From NCBI RefSeq assembly GCF_019511525.1, contig NZ_JAEUAT010000004.1, forward strand, positions 372,001 to 436,000: 64,000 bases of DNA, in the 5' to 3' direction. Source of the stretch: Rhizobium cauense (lineage in GTDB: Bacteria; Pseudomonadota; Alphaproteobacteria; Rhizobiales; Rhizobiaceae). Each line of letters opens with the position of its first letter. Within the stretch, counting starts at the first letter, position 1. Below, piece by piece: positions 16,770 to 25,462 of this stretch. The notes beneath the pieces are model-generated. The model was given only the letters and a program-made list of their open reading frames with translations. It had not been told where the DNA came from and ran no database searches. A program made the translations under genes and the position numbers.

Positions 16770-17990
16770 CTATTCCTGCCATGCTTCCAGTTCCTCGACA
16801 AAACGTGTCAGCCAGGCATTCGTTTGATGGGCATCAAGTGCGCGATGATCAATCGTCAACGAAACATAGGACATTGGCCGGATCTGGATGGCGTCAGCAC
16901 CATCTACTTGGCGCACGACCACACGTTTTTCCAATTTCCCAACACCGAGAATCGCCGACTGCGGCTGATTGATGATAATCGGAGCCGCGACCAGAGAGCC
17001 TGACACGCCGTGGTTTGATATGGTGAAGGTGCCGCCGCGCATATCAGCGCTGGTCAGTTGACCGGCTCGCCCTCGATTGGTCAACTCCTGGAGTTTTGCG
17101 GCAATGTCAGACAGTGAGAGATCTTGTGCCTGCCGGATCACCGGAACGACAAGTCCCTTGTCGCCAAGCGCCATGCCCACGCCGATGTTGATATCATCGA
17201 AAACTTCGAGATGGTCATCATGCCAGCGACTGTTGATGTCAGGTACGGCCTCCATGGCCCTAACGCATGCGGCAATGAGGTACGCGGTATAGGACAGATT
17301 GATGCCGTCGGCGGCCAAGGTCGCCTTGTTTTTTTCCCGATGCTTGGTGACCGCGGTGAAATCTGCTTCAAAGATTGCGGTCACGTGCGGGGCCGTCGTC
17401 GCTGATTCCAGCATGTGACGGGCGATGGACAGTCGCATAGGCGTATGACTGACCATGTGAGAACGGGGGGCGTTCGGCTCGCGTGCAATGCTGGCCATGT
17501 TGGTAGCGTTCGGGATGCCTTTAAGGGATGGGGCTTTAGGCGCCGACGCTCGTTTTGCTTCGAACGCGGCCTCCATGTCCCGTCGGGTAACGCGACCTTC
17601 CCGCCCAGTGCCGATGACACGGGTCGGATCGATACCATATTGTTGGCCGGCGCTGCGAACCGCCGGCGAGAAACGCTCGTCACCGCTGCTTCCCTTCTCG
17701 TCGTGGGCCGGTGGTTGAGCATCGGAGCTGTGCGTGTCGGCGGTCGTTGCGTTCAATCGAATGCGGCCAAGGACGGCACCGGGCGCCACATCCGTGCCGG
17801 AGACGACGACGATCTCGTCAAGGATGCCTGCTGCGGGTGCAGAAATCTCCTGTGTCACCTTGTCCGTCTCAAGCTCGACCAATGGATCATCGAGGGCGAC
17901 CCTTTCGCCTGGCTGCTTCAGCCAATTGCGGACAACCGCCTTCGTTCCCTCCTGCTCGACGGGAACGAGGACTTCGGCAAAATCGGCCAT
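16770..17990 (-). CDS. 2-oxoacid dehydrogenase E2 (dihydrolipoamide acyltransferase)
   Basis: 406 aa. The lipoyl domain has the modified Lys at residue 44 (LETDKVTQE). The peripheral subunit-binding domain lies near 105-147 (FSPAVRSAGQQYGIDPTRVIGTGREGRVTRRDM). The catalytic acyltransferase domain ends with SLTIDHRALDAHQTNAWL, which carries the active-site His. It starts 3 bp after the stop of the fused E1 gene. No E3 (lipoamide dehydrogenase) gene is adjacent, so it must be shared. The substrate could be branched-chain 2-oxoacids, acetoin or pyruvate; the sequence alone does not decide. Confidence 0.9.
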   Translation of the reverse strand: MADFAEVLVPVEQEGTKAVVRNWLKQPGERVALDDPLVELETDKVTQEISAPAAGILDEIVVVSGTDVAPGAVLGRIRLNATTADTHSSDAQPPAHDEKGSSGDERFSPAVRSAGQQYGIDPTRVIGTGREGRVTRRDMEAAFEAKRASAPKAPSLKGIPNATNMASIAREPNAPRSHMVSHTPMRLSIARHMLESATTAPHVTAIFEADFTAVTKHREKNKATLAADGINLSYTAYLIAACVRAMEAVPDINSRWHDDHLEVFDDINIGVGMALGDKGLVVPVIRQAQDLSLSDIAAKLQELTNRGRAGQLTSADMRGGTFTISNHGVSGSLVAAPIIINQPQSAILGVGKLEKRVVVRQVDGADAIQIRPMSYVSLTIDHRALDAHQTNAWLTRFVEELEAWQE

Positions 17991-17993
17991 GGT

Positions 17994-20075
17994 TTAGTAC
18001 TCCACGAGGGCAGTGATCTTCTGCTTGATGCGGTCGACCGATGGGAGCGCCCAGTCGAGCAACGCCGGATTGTGCGGACTTGGAATGTCGGGCATCGTCA
18101 AACGGGAGACCGGGGCGTCGAGATCGATGAACGCTTCGTCGGCGACAACAGCGGCAATCTCAGCGCCGAAACCTGCAGTTCCGAGATCTTCATGGACAAT
18201 CAGGCAGCGTCGCGTGCGACGGACGGATGAAATCACACTCTCACGGTCCCAGGGCATAAGTGTTCGTAAATCAATTACGTCGGCGGAGATGCCTTCAGCC
18301 GCTTCTTCGCATCTGTGAACCATGGCGCCCCAGGTTATGATGGTGATCGCGTTACCCTTACGGGTAAAGCGTGCCCTGCCAAACGGAAGCACATAGTTAT
18401 CGCCGGGGTAGGGGCGGCGTGCCCACTGATGGTCGAGCATCGCGCGATGCTCGAAGAAGATCACGGGGTCGTTGCCGCGCAAGGCGCTACGCAGCAAGCC
18501 GACGGCATCCTCCGCATTCGAGGGAACTGCGACCTTCCAGCCCGGCTGATGAACGAAGGCGACCTCGTTCGTCTGGCTGTGCCACGGGTCACCACATTTG
18601 AAGAAGCCGCCTGGCATGCGCAACACGACGGGCGCTGCGAACCGGTTGTTGGTGCGCCAGCGGATGGTCCCGCAATCGTTGATCTGTTCTGTCGCAGGCT
18701 CCGCATACTTGCGAAACTGGATTTCGGGAACGGGTACGAGCCCTGCTAGCGCCATTCCGACGGCGCGGCCGACGATGCCTTCCTCCGAGAGCGACGTGTC
18801 GAACACGCGCTCCTTGCCGAACTTTTGCTGCAGTCCGAGCGTGACTGCATGAACGCCACCTTTGGGGCCAATGTCCTCGCCAAACAGTACTATGCGTTCG
18901 TTGAGTGCAAGTTCGTGCTCAAGTGTACGCCTGATAGCCGTGACCATGTTGATGCGCTGGCCATCGGGAAGAGCCTCGTCGATGCTCTCGGGCGCTTTAT
19001 AGCCGTGGCAATGCTGGCCGCCCATGGCCTGCATCTCACCATCAAAAAACACATGACGGGTGACCGTCTCGGGGGACGCAACGACGCGGCTTTCGGCCTC
19101 AGCACGGGCCACCTCGGCAATGTCGTTGGCTTCTTGCCGGCAGCTTTCCCAGTCATTTGAGCTGAGTACGGACGGAACCAGATAGTCGCGCAGGCGTGGT
19201 AGGGAATCGCGGGCCCATTCAGCCTTTACAAGCGCTTCGCTCTTGTATGACTGAGTGTCCTGAAAACTGTGGCCCTCAAGTCGGGGAACAGACAGACGCA
19301 AGAGAGCCGGCATTCTGTGCTCACGGACAAAATTGACTGCCTCCTGCGTCAATCGCGCGACCTGGCCAGGATCGCATCCGTCGCCTTCGAATATTGCAAG
19401 GTCGCGCCAGCTTGCGAGATTGGCTGCGATATTTCCGCCAGGGGTCTGTGTATCCGAGGGAACCGAGATTCCGTAGCCGTTGTCCTCGACATAAAAAAGC
19501 ATCGGCAGCTTCTGCGTTGTGGCGATCGTCAGTGCCGACCAGAAGCCGTTTGATGCGACCGATCCATCGCCGCCGAGCACGACCGCAATTGCATCCCGGT
19601 ATTCGTGCTTTCTTAAAACTGCTTCATAGTAGTTAAGCGCCTGGGCCCAGCCGGCTGTCGGCGTGTACTGAGCCCCCACACCACCGCACATGGGCAGTGC
19701 CGACGCGCCATGACTATTGGGGTAGTTGAAGACCACGCCGATGTCGCGCCCGTCGGAATAGCCGCCGGCTCGTCCCATGGCCGAGCCAAGAGCATCGGCC
19801 GGATCGACACCAAGGGACAGGAGCAACGGGCGGGAGCGGTAGTACCCGCAGGCGGCATCGTGGCGGTTTGTCAGCTGCAGGCCAAGGATGATCTGCGCCA
19901 TGTCGTGGCCGCGGGCGGAGAATTGATACAGAACTTTCTTTTCTGGGACGAGGCGCGTCTCTTCCATCTCGTCAAGAATTCGAGACAGGTGCAAAAGGCG
20001 GGTAACGCGTTGCCAGTCAATTCCCTCATCCGGTGCGTTCCGGCCATGCGCCAAAGCCGCAACTGCCTGCGCCAT
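17994..20075 (-). CDS. 2-oxoacid dehydrogenase E1, alpha and beta subunits fused
   Basis: 693 aa. The N-terminal half is E1-alpha with a thiamine diphosphate motif (VVLGGDGSVASNGFWSALT...NGYG). The C-terminal half from about residue 370 is E1-beta (NERIVLFGEDIGPKGGVHAVT, FDTSLSEEGIVGRAVGMALAG, EIQFRKYAEPATEQI). Such fusions occur in some branched-chain or acyl-transferring complexes of Proteobacteria. The ATG at 20075 follows GGGAGG at seven bases; a TTG at 20090 is possible but lacks a ribosome site. It is the first gene of a two-gene operon with E2. A symmetric TGAAATG element lies 56-94 bp upstream. Confidence 0.9.
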   Translation of the reverse strand: MAQAVAALAHGRNAPDEGIDWQRVTRLLHLSRILDEMEETRLVPEKKVLYQFSARGHDMAQIILGLQLTNRHDAACGYYRSRPLLLSLGVDPADALGSAMGRAGGYSDGRDIGVVFNYPNSHGASALPMCGGVGAQYTPTAGWAQALNYYEAVLRKHEYRDAIAVVLGGDGSVASNGFWSALTIATTQKLPMLFYVEDNGYGISVPSDTQTPGGNIAANLASWRDLAIFEGDGCDPGQVARLTQEAVNFVREHRMPALLRLSVPRLEGHSFQDTQSYKSEALVKAEWARDSLPRLRDYLVPSVLSSNDWESCRQEANDIAEVARAEAESRVVASPETVTRHVFFDGEMQAMGGQHCHGYKAPESIDEALPDGQRINMVTAIRRTLEHELALNERIVLFGEDIGPKGGVHAVTLGLQQKFGKERVFDTSLSEEGIVGRAVGMALAGLVPVPEIQFRKYAEPATEQINDCGTIRWRTNNRFAAPVVLRMPGGFFKCGDPWHSQTNEVAFVHQPGWKVAVPSNAEDAVGLLRSALRGNDPVIFFEHRAMLDHQWARRPYPGDNYVLPFGRARFTRKGNAITIITWGAMVHRCEEAAEGISADVIDLRTLMPWDRESVISSVRRTRRCLIVHEDLGTAGFGAEIAAVVADEAFIDLDAPVSRLTMPDIPSPHNPALLDWALPSVDRIKQKITALVEY

Positions 20076-20130
20076 GTTTGATCCTCCCAAATCTCAACAT
20101 GAATAGATTAGTCTCGAGGGGGCGGGATTT

Positions 20131-20169
20131 CATTTCAGCTTTGAGCGCTGAACGCCATAAATTGAAATG
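20131..20169. promoter_or_regulatory. Inverted repeat CATTTCA...TGAAATG upstream of E1
   Basis: CATTTCA (20131-20137) and TGAAATG (20163-20169) form a 7-bp perfect inverted repeat with 25 bp between. Another ATTTCAATTCATG lies at about 20199. The position upstream of the E1 start suggests operator half-sites, but no regulator gene is adjacent to the E1-E2 operon. Seen directly; function inferred. Confidence 0.35.
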
Positions 20170-20385
20170 AGTGTTGCAAAAATGAGCGTCATAAAGCGAT
20201 TTCAATTCATGCCTCTTTCCAATCACGGCGCCTGTTGTCTCCCGCAACTCTCGATGGCGATGGCGATGGCGATGCCGAGGCGCTGGGGGCGCTCTAGTTC
20301 TCAACCCGCATGCCGAGGTTGCAAATTTGAGATGCCTCATATGCGGTTTTCGAAGTGCTCATTCACGAGGCAATGAGCTATATAA

Positions 20386-20400
20386 TTGTGCAATGCACAA
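20386..20400 (+). promoter_or_regulatory. 15-bp palindrome TTGTGCAATGCACAA next to a -10 box
   Basis: A perfect 7-1-7 palindrome overlaps by one base a TATAAT hexamer (20381-20386) and ends 11 bp before the DUF1127 start. This is an ideal repressor position. The cognate regulator is unknown, and no clean -35 was found. Confidence 0.5.
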
Positions 20401-20411
20401 GGAGATATGAT

Positions 20412-20549
20412 ATGAAAATCGGCAACAGGATCGGAGAGTTCCTTCAACTTCGCAAGGCATACAGAGACCTGTCCAGGCTCGACGATGCAGCGCTGAAGGA
20501 TATTGGCGTGACCCGCGGCGACATCAAGCGTCTGGTTTACGGTCGCTAA
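20412..20549 (+). CDS. DUF1127 small basic protein (YjiS-like)
   Basis: 45 aa: MKIGNRIGEFLQLRKAYRDL followed by SRLDDAALKDIGVTRGDIKRL. This is a complete DUF1127 domain with the conserved LsrLdD.aLkDIGlsR pattern. The ATG at 20412 has AAGGAG upstream. Short DUF1127 proteins are common in alphaproteobacteria, where they affect RNA turnover, phosphate and carbon metabolism and stress responses; the exact role here is unknown. It is flanked by its own palindromic promoter region and a strong terminator, so it is a single-gene unit. Confidence 0.9.
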   Translation: MKIGNRIGEFLQLRKAYRDLSRLDDAALKDIGVTRGDIKRLVYGR

Positions 20550-20572
20550 AACCTCGGCAATACGAAATGATC

Positions 20573-20605
20573 AAGGCCTGCTCGCGCGGGCCTTTGTTGT
20601 TTTTG
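20573..20605 (+). terminator. Rho-independent terminator after DUF1127 gene
   Basis: AAGGCCT and GGGCCTT form a GC-rich stem (one wobble pair) with a short loop, followed by a T-rich run TTGTTGTTTTT. It ends the DUF1127 transcript. Confidence 0.8.
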
Positions 20606-20889
20606 AATGCTGCCTCAGCCCGGCCTTGCAGTGGAGCTCAACTGCGTAACTGGTTACTTTGCAAGGCTAGTGAGTGGGGCAACCAGGTTCAGTTGTTTCC
20701 ACGGGAACAACGATTCGCGTGCCGTGCATCGGCTTTTCTTCGCGCTCGCGAACCAACGAGCGAGGGCGGGCACCTTAAGGTGCTTCGCGTTCAGCGCCAA
20801 TCGACCTCCCGGATTCGGCGTCGGGAGCATGCCTTTGGCTTTACCTACCCGCAAATTTCCGATTGAGAAGGGTGCCTGACATCCAGAAC

Positions 20890-21204
20890 TTATATTGCTC
20901 TGGCGAGCTTGGTTGTGCCGCCGCGCTCAAACAGCTGCCCGAGTACTTCAAGGATTTTTCGAACGCCCGGATGCGACGTTGAATAATAGACGGTCTGTGC
21001 GTCGCGTCGGGTGGTAACAACCTTCGCGGCGCGAAACTTCGCAAGATGCTGGGAGAGGGCGGACTGGGAAAGCCCTACTTTTTCGGCGAGTTCGTTGACG
21101 CTCAGTTCCTCGTCGAGAATGTGTGCAGCGATGAGTAGCCGCTTTTCATTTGCAAGAAGGGAAAGGAGGCTGGCTTGTTCAACGAACGCAGTGTCATCAC
21201 GCAT
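20890..21204 (-). CDS. ArsR-family winged-helix regulator
   Basis: 104 aa. The whole protein is an ArsR/SmtB winged helix: LLANEKRLLIAAHILDEELSVNELAEKVGLSQSALSQHLAKFRAAKVVTTRRDAQTVYYS. No CxC metal motif is present in the recognition helix region and there are no Cys residues at all, so a classic metal sensor of the ArsR type is unlikely; it may be of the redox- or sulfide-independent group. A weak inverted repeat TTAC-N6-GTAA (21236-21249) just upstream may be its own operator. It stands alone. Confidence 0.88.
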   Translation of the reverse strand: MRDDTAFVEQASLLSLLANEKRLLIAAHILDEELSVNELAEKVGLSQSALSQHLAKFRAAKVVTTRRDAQTVYYSTSHPGVRKILEVLGQLFERGGTTKLARAI

Positions 21205-21381
21205 TTTATTTCACCGAATCGAACTAAATTACGGTTTACTTATACGTAAGATGTCTTCGGGACCAGAGAAACAATATTACAATTTCGAAAGGTTTGCGTT
21301 TCTTGCTTGCCGACTGAAACTCGTTCGAAGGAAGCGCCGGCTGCCAGAATGGGCTATTTGACCCTCCAGGAATTGCCCGGT

Positions 21382-21624
21382 TTATATGTCTGACAAAACG
21401 GCATGGTTCGAATGCCGGTCTCCAATGTCGCCCGCTTCCTCTTCGGTGACGGTTGGTTTGTGGGGATAGTGCTCCCAGGACCACCACTCGGTAGCAGCAT
21501 ACTTCGATCTGGCATGACCAAAGCCACCCCATGCCCTGCACCCTTCAGTCAGGCACCAATGGTTGATATGAATAGTGGCTGCTGCCGTGCTGCTGCGTCC
21601 ATCAATGCTCATGGTCGTACTCAT
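21382..21624 (-). CDS. Small hypothetical rhizobial protein (about 80 aa)
   Basis: It reads MSTTMSIDGRSSTAAATIHI, then NHWCLTEGCRAWGGFGHARS and ATEWWSWEHYPH. The C-x4-C pair followed by aromatic residues and E-H recalls small uncharacterised rhizobial proteins. A second Cys expected near WWxxEH is Ser here, so a four-ligand metal site would be incomplete. The start is uncertain (21624 or 21612) because no strong ribosome site is seen. Family recognition is from memory of similar sequences and is only moderate. Confidence 0.5.
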   Translation of the reverse strand: MSTTMSIDGRSSTAAATIHINHWCLTEGCRAWGGFGHARSKYAATEWWSWEHYPHKPTVTEEEAGDIGDRHSNHAVLSDI

Positions 21625-21924
21625 GAGATGGTGTGAAGGGGCCAGACGGTCCCCATGCCTGATACTGGCTCTTTGTCGTTCCGCGCATCCCGGCGCCAGA
21701 GCCTTTTTTCTGCCATAACGTTGGCTGGAAAGCCTTATCCCGGGCCGTTGCGTGTCCGGCCGCGACCAAGGCCTTTCTACGCCAGCTCGAATGAAAGGTA
21801 GAGCAGTCCCAAATTTTTCCATTTTTCTTTTATCCGTCACTTGCTTGCGCGGCGAATTGCACTGGACAAAACGACTCATTCGGCAATTTACTAATTTATA
21901 AGATTGTCAAGGGAGATTGGGAGT

Positions 21925-22215
21925 ATGGTTGGCGAGGTCCCCGTTTATATCAGCCCGATAGATGTCGAATTTGAAGGCAACGCCGGCCGCTATCGTCACG
22001 CTGATACAGTCGGAGATCTCGCTGCCATACTCCTGAGCCGCAAATGGAATTGGTCGAATGCGCCATCTTTTCACCGGGCGCTGATGACATCCGTGGAGGC
22101 TCTTGAGTTCTATGTCGAGTCTGAAGACGCAAGGTCAGCTTTCATCGCTGCCGCGCATGAGCTAGGGCTTCGCGTGTTGCCCGATGATGCAACCTCGCTC
22201 AAACAGGCGAGCTGA
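21925..22215 (+). CDS. DUF982 domain protein
   Basis: 96 aa. The C-terminal pattern FHRALMTSVEALEFYVESED followed by ARSAFIAAAHELGLRVLP is the DUF982 signature (A-F-I-x-A-A-x-E-x-G). The ATG at 21925 is eight bases after GGGAGA; an upstream TTG at 21904 is the alternative. DUF982 proteins are small, mostly rhizobial, plasmid-enriched and of unknown function. A second DUF982 gene lies at 36926-37189. Confidence 0.8.
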   Translation: MVGEVPVYISPIDVEFEGNAGRYRHADTVGDLAAILLSRKWNWSNAPSFHRALMTSVEALEFYVESEDARSAFIAAAHELGLRVLPDDATSLKQAS

Positions 22216-22216
22216 G

Positions 22217-22244
22217 AAAAAAAGGAGCCCCAATAGGGTGGGGC
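22217..22244 (-). terminator. Rho-independent terminator on the minus strand (possible sRNA 3' end)
   Basis: On the minus strand GCCCCA-N6-TGGGGC forms a GC stem followed by TCC and seven T residues. No protein gene on the minus strand reads into it, so it may end a small RNA encoded upstream, within 22250-22600. A second hairpin with GCCCA-CTCT-TGGGC lies just before it on the same strand. Confidence 0.6.
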
Positions 22245-22643
22245 CCAGATTGATGAGCAGCGCCCAAGAGTGGGCAGCGCGCGGACAATACGCCTCGAGA
22301 TCGAGGTGCTCAAGCAAAACAACGCCCGTTTATCTTTCGTGACGGGAAATTTATTGGTCTCCGCTCGGTTCGTTTTCCGTGACGATGTCATGTGGCTCGC
22401 GACCGCATTCCTTTCGGCCTTTGCCTTGCCAAGGCTAAGGCTATCGCCGCGACGGTGCCACCTGAGACGTTGAATCGGTAAAGTGGGAGGCCGCGAGGGC
22501 GTCATCCGTTGCCGCAAGAATAATAGACTCAGCGTTATGCTGGCCGTGCTCTCCGGGCGGGCTTAGTCAAGGTGCTTTTCCCGGTTTTTTCGAGTTTTTT
22601 AGATGGTCAAACCGACATTTGTTAACGGTCCGGCGGTCGGAAA
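22245..22643. other. Intergenic region, candidate small RNA on the minus strand
   Basis: About 400 bp with no supported coding frame. The minus strand has two stem-loops and ends at a strong terminator (22217-22244). A 12-bp palindrome CTCGATCTCGAG also occurs. An Ile/Leu-rich reading frame crosses the terminator (LLINLGPTLLGLLFF) but has no start with a ribosome site, so I favour an untranslated RNA. Confidence 0.35.
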
Positions 22644-22658
22644 TTAACTATTTGTTAA
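22644..22658 (+). promoter_or_regulatory. CtrA-binding box upstream of minC
   Basis: TTAA-CTATTTG-TTAA matches the CtrA full site TTAA-N7-TTAA exactly. It ends 41 bp before minC. Two further TTAAC half-sites lie at 22622 and 22691. In Sinorhizobium meliloti the min genes are reported CtrA targets, so this is a likely cell-cycle operator. Confidence 0.8.
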
Positions 22659-22699
22659 CCAAATCAGAACTAGAAATGTTCAACGATTTCTTAACCTAG

Positions 22700-23422
22700 A
22701 TGACCAAAGTGCTAACAGACGCTCGCTCGATCCGTATCAAGGGCCGCTCTTTCCTGGCGGTCATGCTCTCGCCAGATCTTCCCTTCGATGACTGGCTCGC
22801 AAGACTAGATGACCTTGCCGCGCGGTCGGCTGGCTTCTTCCTTGGAAGGCCGGTCGTGCTGGATCTCAGCGATCTTGAGATCGACCGCGATCAACTCAAG
22901 GGGCTTATTGGCGAGCTTGGGCAGCGCAACGTCAGTATCATGGGCATCGAGGGTTGCCGGCCCTCGCTGATCGGGCCTGGTATGCCACCCGCTTTGAAGG
23001 GAGGGCGTCCGGTGTCGGACTTCGAGGTTCCACAGCAGGAACCGGTCATCGACGTTCGCTCGCAGGCTCCGGTTGCTGAGGTGAGGCCTGCGCTGCAGTC
23101 GATCGTCATTCGCGAGCCGATTCGCTCCGGTCAGTCGCTCATTTTTCCGGAGGGTGATGTCACGGTCATCGGTTCCGTCGCATCCGGTTCAGAGATAATC
23201 GCAGGCGGCTCGGTCCATGTCTATGGGACGCTGAGGGGGCGTGCGATGGCCGGATCGGTCGGGAATACTTCGGCGCGCATATTCTGCCGCAAGCTCGAGG
23301 CAGAGCTGGTCGCGATCGACGGGATCTACAAGATGGCGGAAGACATAGCGCCAAACCTTCGCGGACAAGCTGTCCAGCTCTGGCTGGAAGGCGATTCCAT
23401 CAAGGCAGAGAAACTTACTTAG
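22700..23422 (+). CDS. minC: Septum-site-determining protein MinC
   Basis: 240 aa. The N-terminal domain (about 5-105) has VLDLSDLEID and the GxRPS element. A proline-rich linker joins it to the C-terminal beta-helix domain (about 130-240), with RSGQSLIFPEGDVTVIGSVASGSEIIAGGSVHVYGTLRGRAMAG, the MinC hallmark. It inhibits FtsZ at cell poles when recruited by MinD. It is the first gene of minCDE. No good ribosome site precedes the ATG at 22700, so initiation may be weak or near-leaderless; a CtrA box lies just upstream. Confidence 0.96.
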   Translation: MTKVLTDARSIRIKGRSFLAVMLSPDLPFDDWLARLDDLAARSAGFFLGRPVVLDLSDLEIDRDQLKGLIGELGQRNVSIMGIEGCRPSLIGPGMPPALKGGRPVSDFEVPQQEPVIDVRSQAPVAEVRPALQSIVIREPIRSGQSLIFPEGDVTVIGSVASGSEIIAGGSVHVYGTLRGRAMAGSVGNTSARIFCRKLEAELVAIDGIYKMAEDIAPNLRGQAVQLWLEGDSIKAEKLT

Positions 23423-23454
23423 GCCCGAAGCTGGCTGTCACACAGGAGAGAAAG

Positions 23455-24273
23455 ATGGGGAAAGTCATCGTCGTCACTTCGGGCAAGGGCGGAGTGGGTA
23501 AAACCACCTCCAGCGCGGCACTCGGCGCGGCCCTGGCGCAAAGAAACGAGAAGGTCGTCGTGGTCGATTTTGACGTCGGTCTGCGAAACCTCGATCTCGT
23601 GATGGGAGCGGAGCGCAGGGTCGTCTATGATCTGATCAACGTCATCCAGGGTGACGCAAAGCTTTCTCAGGCCCTCATCCGTGACAAGCGGCTTGAGACG
23701 CTCTTCCTGCTGCCAGCTTCGCAGACGCGCGACAAGGACAACCTCACGGCCGAGGGTGTCGAACGCGTTATCAACGACCTAAAGCGCCATTTCGATTGGA
23801 TCATTTGCGACAGCCCTGCGGGAATTGAGCGCGGGGCAACGCTTGCCATGCGTCACGCCGATGTCGCCGTGGTGGTGACCAATCCCGAGGTCTCCTCCGT
23901 TCGCGACTCTGACCGCATCATCGGACTTCTGGACGCCAAGACCGCCAAGGCCGAACGCGGCGAAAGGATGGAAAAGCACCTGCTCCTGACCCGCTACGAC
24001 GCCAACCGGGCGGAACGTGGGGACATGCTGAAGGTCGACGATGTGCTGGAGATCCTTTCGATCCCGTTGCTCGGTATCGTCCCGGAGAGCACGGATGTGC
24101 TGCGCGCGTCCAATATTGGTGCCCCAGTGACGCTGGCCGATAGTCGCTGTGCACCTGCGATGGCATATTTCGATGCAGCACGCAGGCTGGCAGGTGAGGA
24201 ACTGCCGGTTGTCATTCCTGGCGAGAAGCGGGGTATCTTCGGCAAGATCTTCGGACGGAGGGCCGCTGCATGA
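23455..24273 (+). CDS. minD: Septum-site-determining ATPase MinD
   Basis: 272 aa. The deviant Walker [12 protein letters not shown] lies at residues 10-20, with [25 protein letters not shown] and [15 protein letters not shown] typical of MinD. The C-terminal tail [15 protein letters not shown] is the amphipathic membrane-targeting helix. It binds the membrane as an ATP dimer and recruits MinC. The start at 23455 follows AGGAGAG; its stop overlaps minE as ATGA. Confidence 0.98.
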   Translation: MGKVIVVTSGKGGVGKTTSSAALGAALAQRNEKVVVVDFDVGLRNLDLVMGAERRVVYDLINVIQGDAKLSQALIRDKRLETLFLLPASQTRDKDNLTAEGVERVINDLKRHFDWIICDSPAGIERGATLAMRHADVAVVVTNPEVSSVRDSDRIIGLLDAKTAKAERGERMEKHLLLTRYDANRAERGDMLKVDDVLEILSIPLLGIVPESTDVLRASNIGAPVTLADSRCAPAMAYFDAARRLAGEELPVVIPGEKRGIFGKIFGRRAAA

Positions 24274-24530
24274 GCATTTTCAGCTTCTTTGGCAAACAGA
24301 GGACCGCGCCGGCGGCCCGCGAACGCCTGCAGGTGTTGCTGGCACATGAACGAGTCTCATCCGGATCCGATCTTGTATCGCTGCTGCGAGAAGAGATCCT
24401 TGCGGTTATCGCGCGGCATGTCGAAGTGGACAACGACCGGGTTCGCGTGACGATGGATCGAGACGAGCACATGTCCGTGCTGGAGATCGATGTTGAAATT
24501 CCGCTTGGTGCAGCCGTCCGCGCTGCCTGA
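24270..24530 (+). CDS. minE: Cell division topological specificity factor MinE
   Basis: 86 aa, normal length. The N-terminal membrane-binding segment [21 protein letters not shown] is followed by the MinD-contact helix VLLAHER and a C-terminal dimerisation domain ([22 protein letters not shown]). It stimulates MinD ATPase and drives pole-to-pole oscillation. It is translationally coupled to minD (ATGA) and followed by a strong terminator. Confidence 0.97.
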   Translation: MSIFSFFGKQRTAPAARERLQVLLAHERVSSGSDLVSLLREEILAVIARHVEVDNDRVRVTMDRDEHMSVLEIDVEIPLGAAVRAA

Positions 24531-24536
24531 GGTCTG

Positions 24537-24560
24537 AGCGGCGCGCAAGCGCCGCTTTTT
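24537..24560 (+). terminator. Rho-independent terminator after minE
   Basis: AGCGGCGC-GCAA-GCGCCGCT is a perfect 8-bp stem with a GNRA-type loop, followed by TTTT. It closes the minCDE operon seven bases after minE. Confidence 0.92.
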
Positions 24561-24636
24561 CTGTCCGGTGCCCAATGACGAGAGGTCTCGTATGTGTCGT
24601 CACGGTCGGCAAGCCGGTTAGTGATCGGTCGTACGA

Positions 24637-25230
24637 CTATTTCCGTGCCCGCAACCCATCCATCAGCAGACCGATGAGCCGGTTCGAGCGGTCTCTCCAT
24701 TCTGGGGACGCCGGAAGCGAATAGATGCTCGATAGGGCGTGCAGAAGATCCGTCGTGTCTATATCGTCCCGAACGAAGCCTTGGGCGGCCGCTGTGCTTA
24801 GGAGTTCTTCGGCAGCGCCACGTAGGATTCCGCTACCTTCGGCAAACAGTGAGGCGTTGGAATCCATGAGGATCTTCAGGCTGGTTGCCATCCCCCGCTT
24901 TGCTGCAATGTAGCCAACGAAGCGGCGCATCCACTCTTCCAATGCAACGTCCGGGGGGTGGCTTGCCGCAAGTTCCCTTGCCGCGGCTGCAAGACTTTCC
25001 AACTCCCTGCGATAGACGACCTCGACCAGGTGCTCGCGCGAAGGAAAGTGCCGGTAAAGCGTGCCAATTCCCACGCCGGCTCTTCGGGCGATGTCTTCCA
25101 GTGACGTTTCGACACCAGTCTCTGAAAAGGCCGCTGCCGCGACCTCGGCAAGCTTGTCACGATTGCGCCGTGCGTCGGCGCGCAGCGGCGGTAATGTTGA
25201 CGGTGCTGTCTTCGGCGGGGCCGAGGCCAA
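24637..25230 (-). CDS. TetR-family transcriptional repressor
   Basis: About 197 aa. The N-terminal helix-turn-helix reads VAAAAFSETGVETSLEDIARRAGVGIGTLYRHFPSREHLVEVVYRREL, the TetR signature. The C-terminal ligand domain has no identifiable pocket motif. No ATG exists before the helix-turn-helix. TTG at 25230 is chosen because GGAG lies six bases upstream; a TTG at 25242 is the alternative. It is divergent from the molybdenum hydroxylase operon, with a perfect 20-bp palindrome between, so it very likely represses that operon and itself. Confidence 0.88.
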   Translation of the reverse strand: MASAPPKTAPSTLPPLRADARRNRDKLAEVAAAAFSETGVETSLEDIARRAGVGIGTLYRHFPSREHLVEVVYRRELESLAAAARELAASHPPDVALEEWMRRFVGYIAAKRGMATSLKILMDSNASLFAEGSGILRGAAEELLSTAAAQGFVRDDIDTTDLLHALSSIYSLPASPEWRDRSNRLIGLLMDGLRARK

Positions 25231-25255
25231 AATTAGCTCCAAACGCGTTCAGGAC

Positions 25256-25303
25256 TTGACGCAAGGCGGCAAGTCACTAGATTAAACGGAGGCGCCTCCG
25301 TTT
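25256..25303 (+). promoter_or_regulatory. Promoter plus perfect 20-bp TetR operator
   Basis: TTGACG (25256-25261), a 16-bp spacer and TAGATT (25278-25283) form a sigma-70-like promoter facing the oxidoreductase operon. Immediately after it lies AAACGGAGGCGCCTCCGTTT (25284-25303), a perfect 20-bp palindrome well placed to block transcription. The adjacent TetR gene is the natural ligand-responsive repressor. Confidence 0.85.
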
Positions 25304-25462
25304 GTGGGGTGCCTTCCACTTCTTAATCCAGAAGGGGGCAGAATGTCATGCTGAAATGTGCCCGGACTTGCAACCCGACGCTTTACCTAGGGCATCGACT
25401 GGCCGAGACAATCTTTCTGGACCGGGGAATTCCAAATCTCGTGGCGATAGCAGGAGCTTGTC

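Noticed and set aside
22110..22517. 135-residue minus-strand frame across the DUF982 gene end
   Set aside because: It crosses an intrinsic terminator and is antisense to a supported gene.
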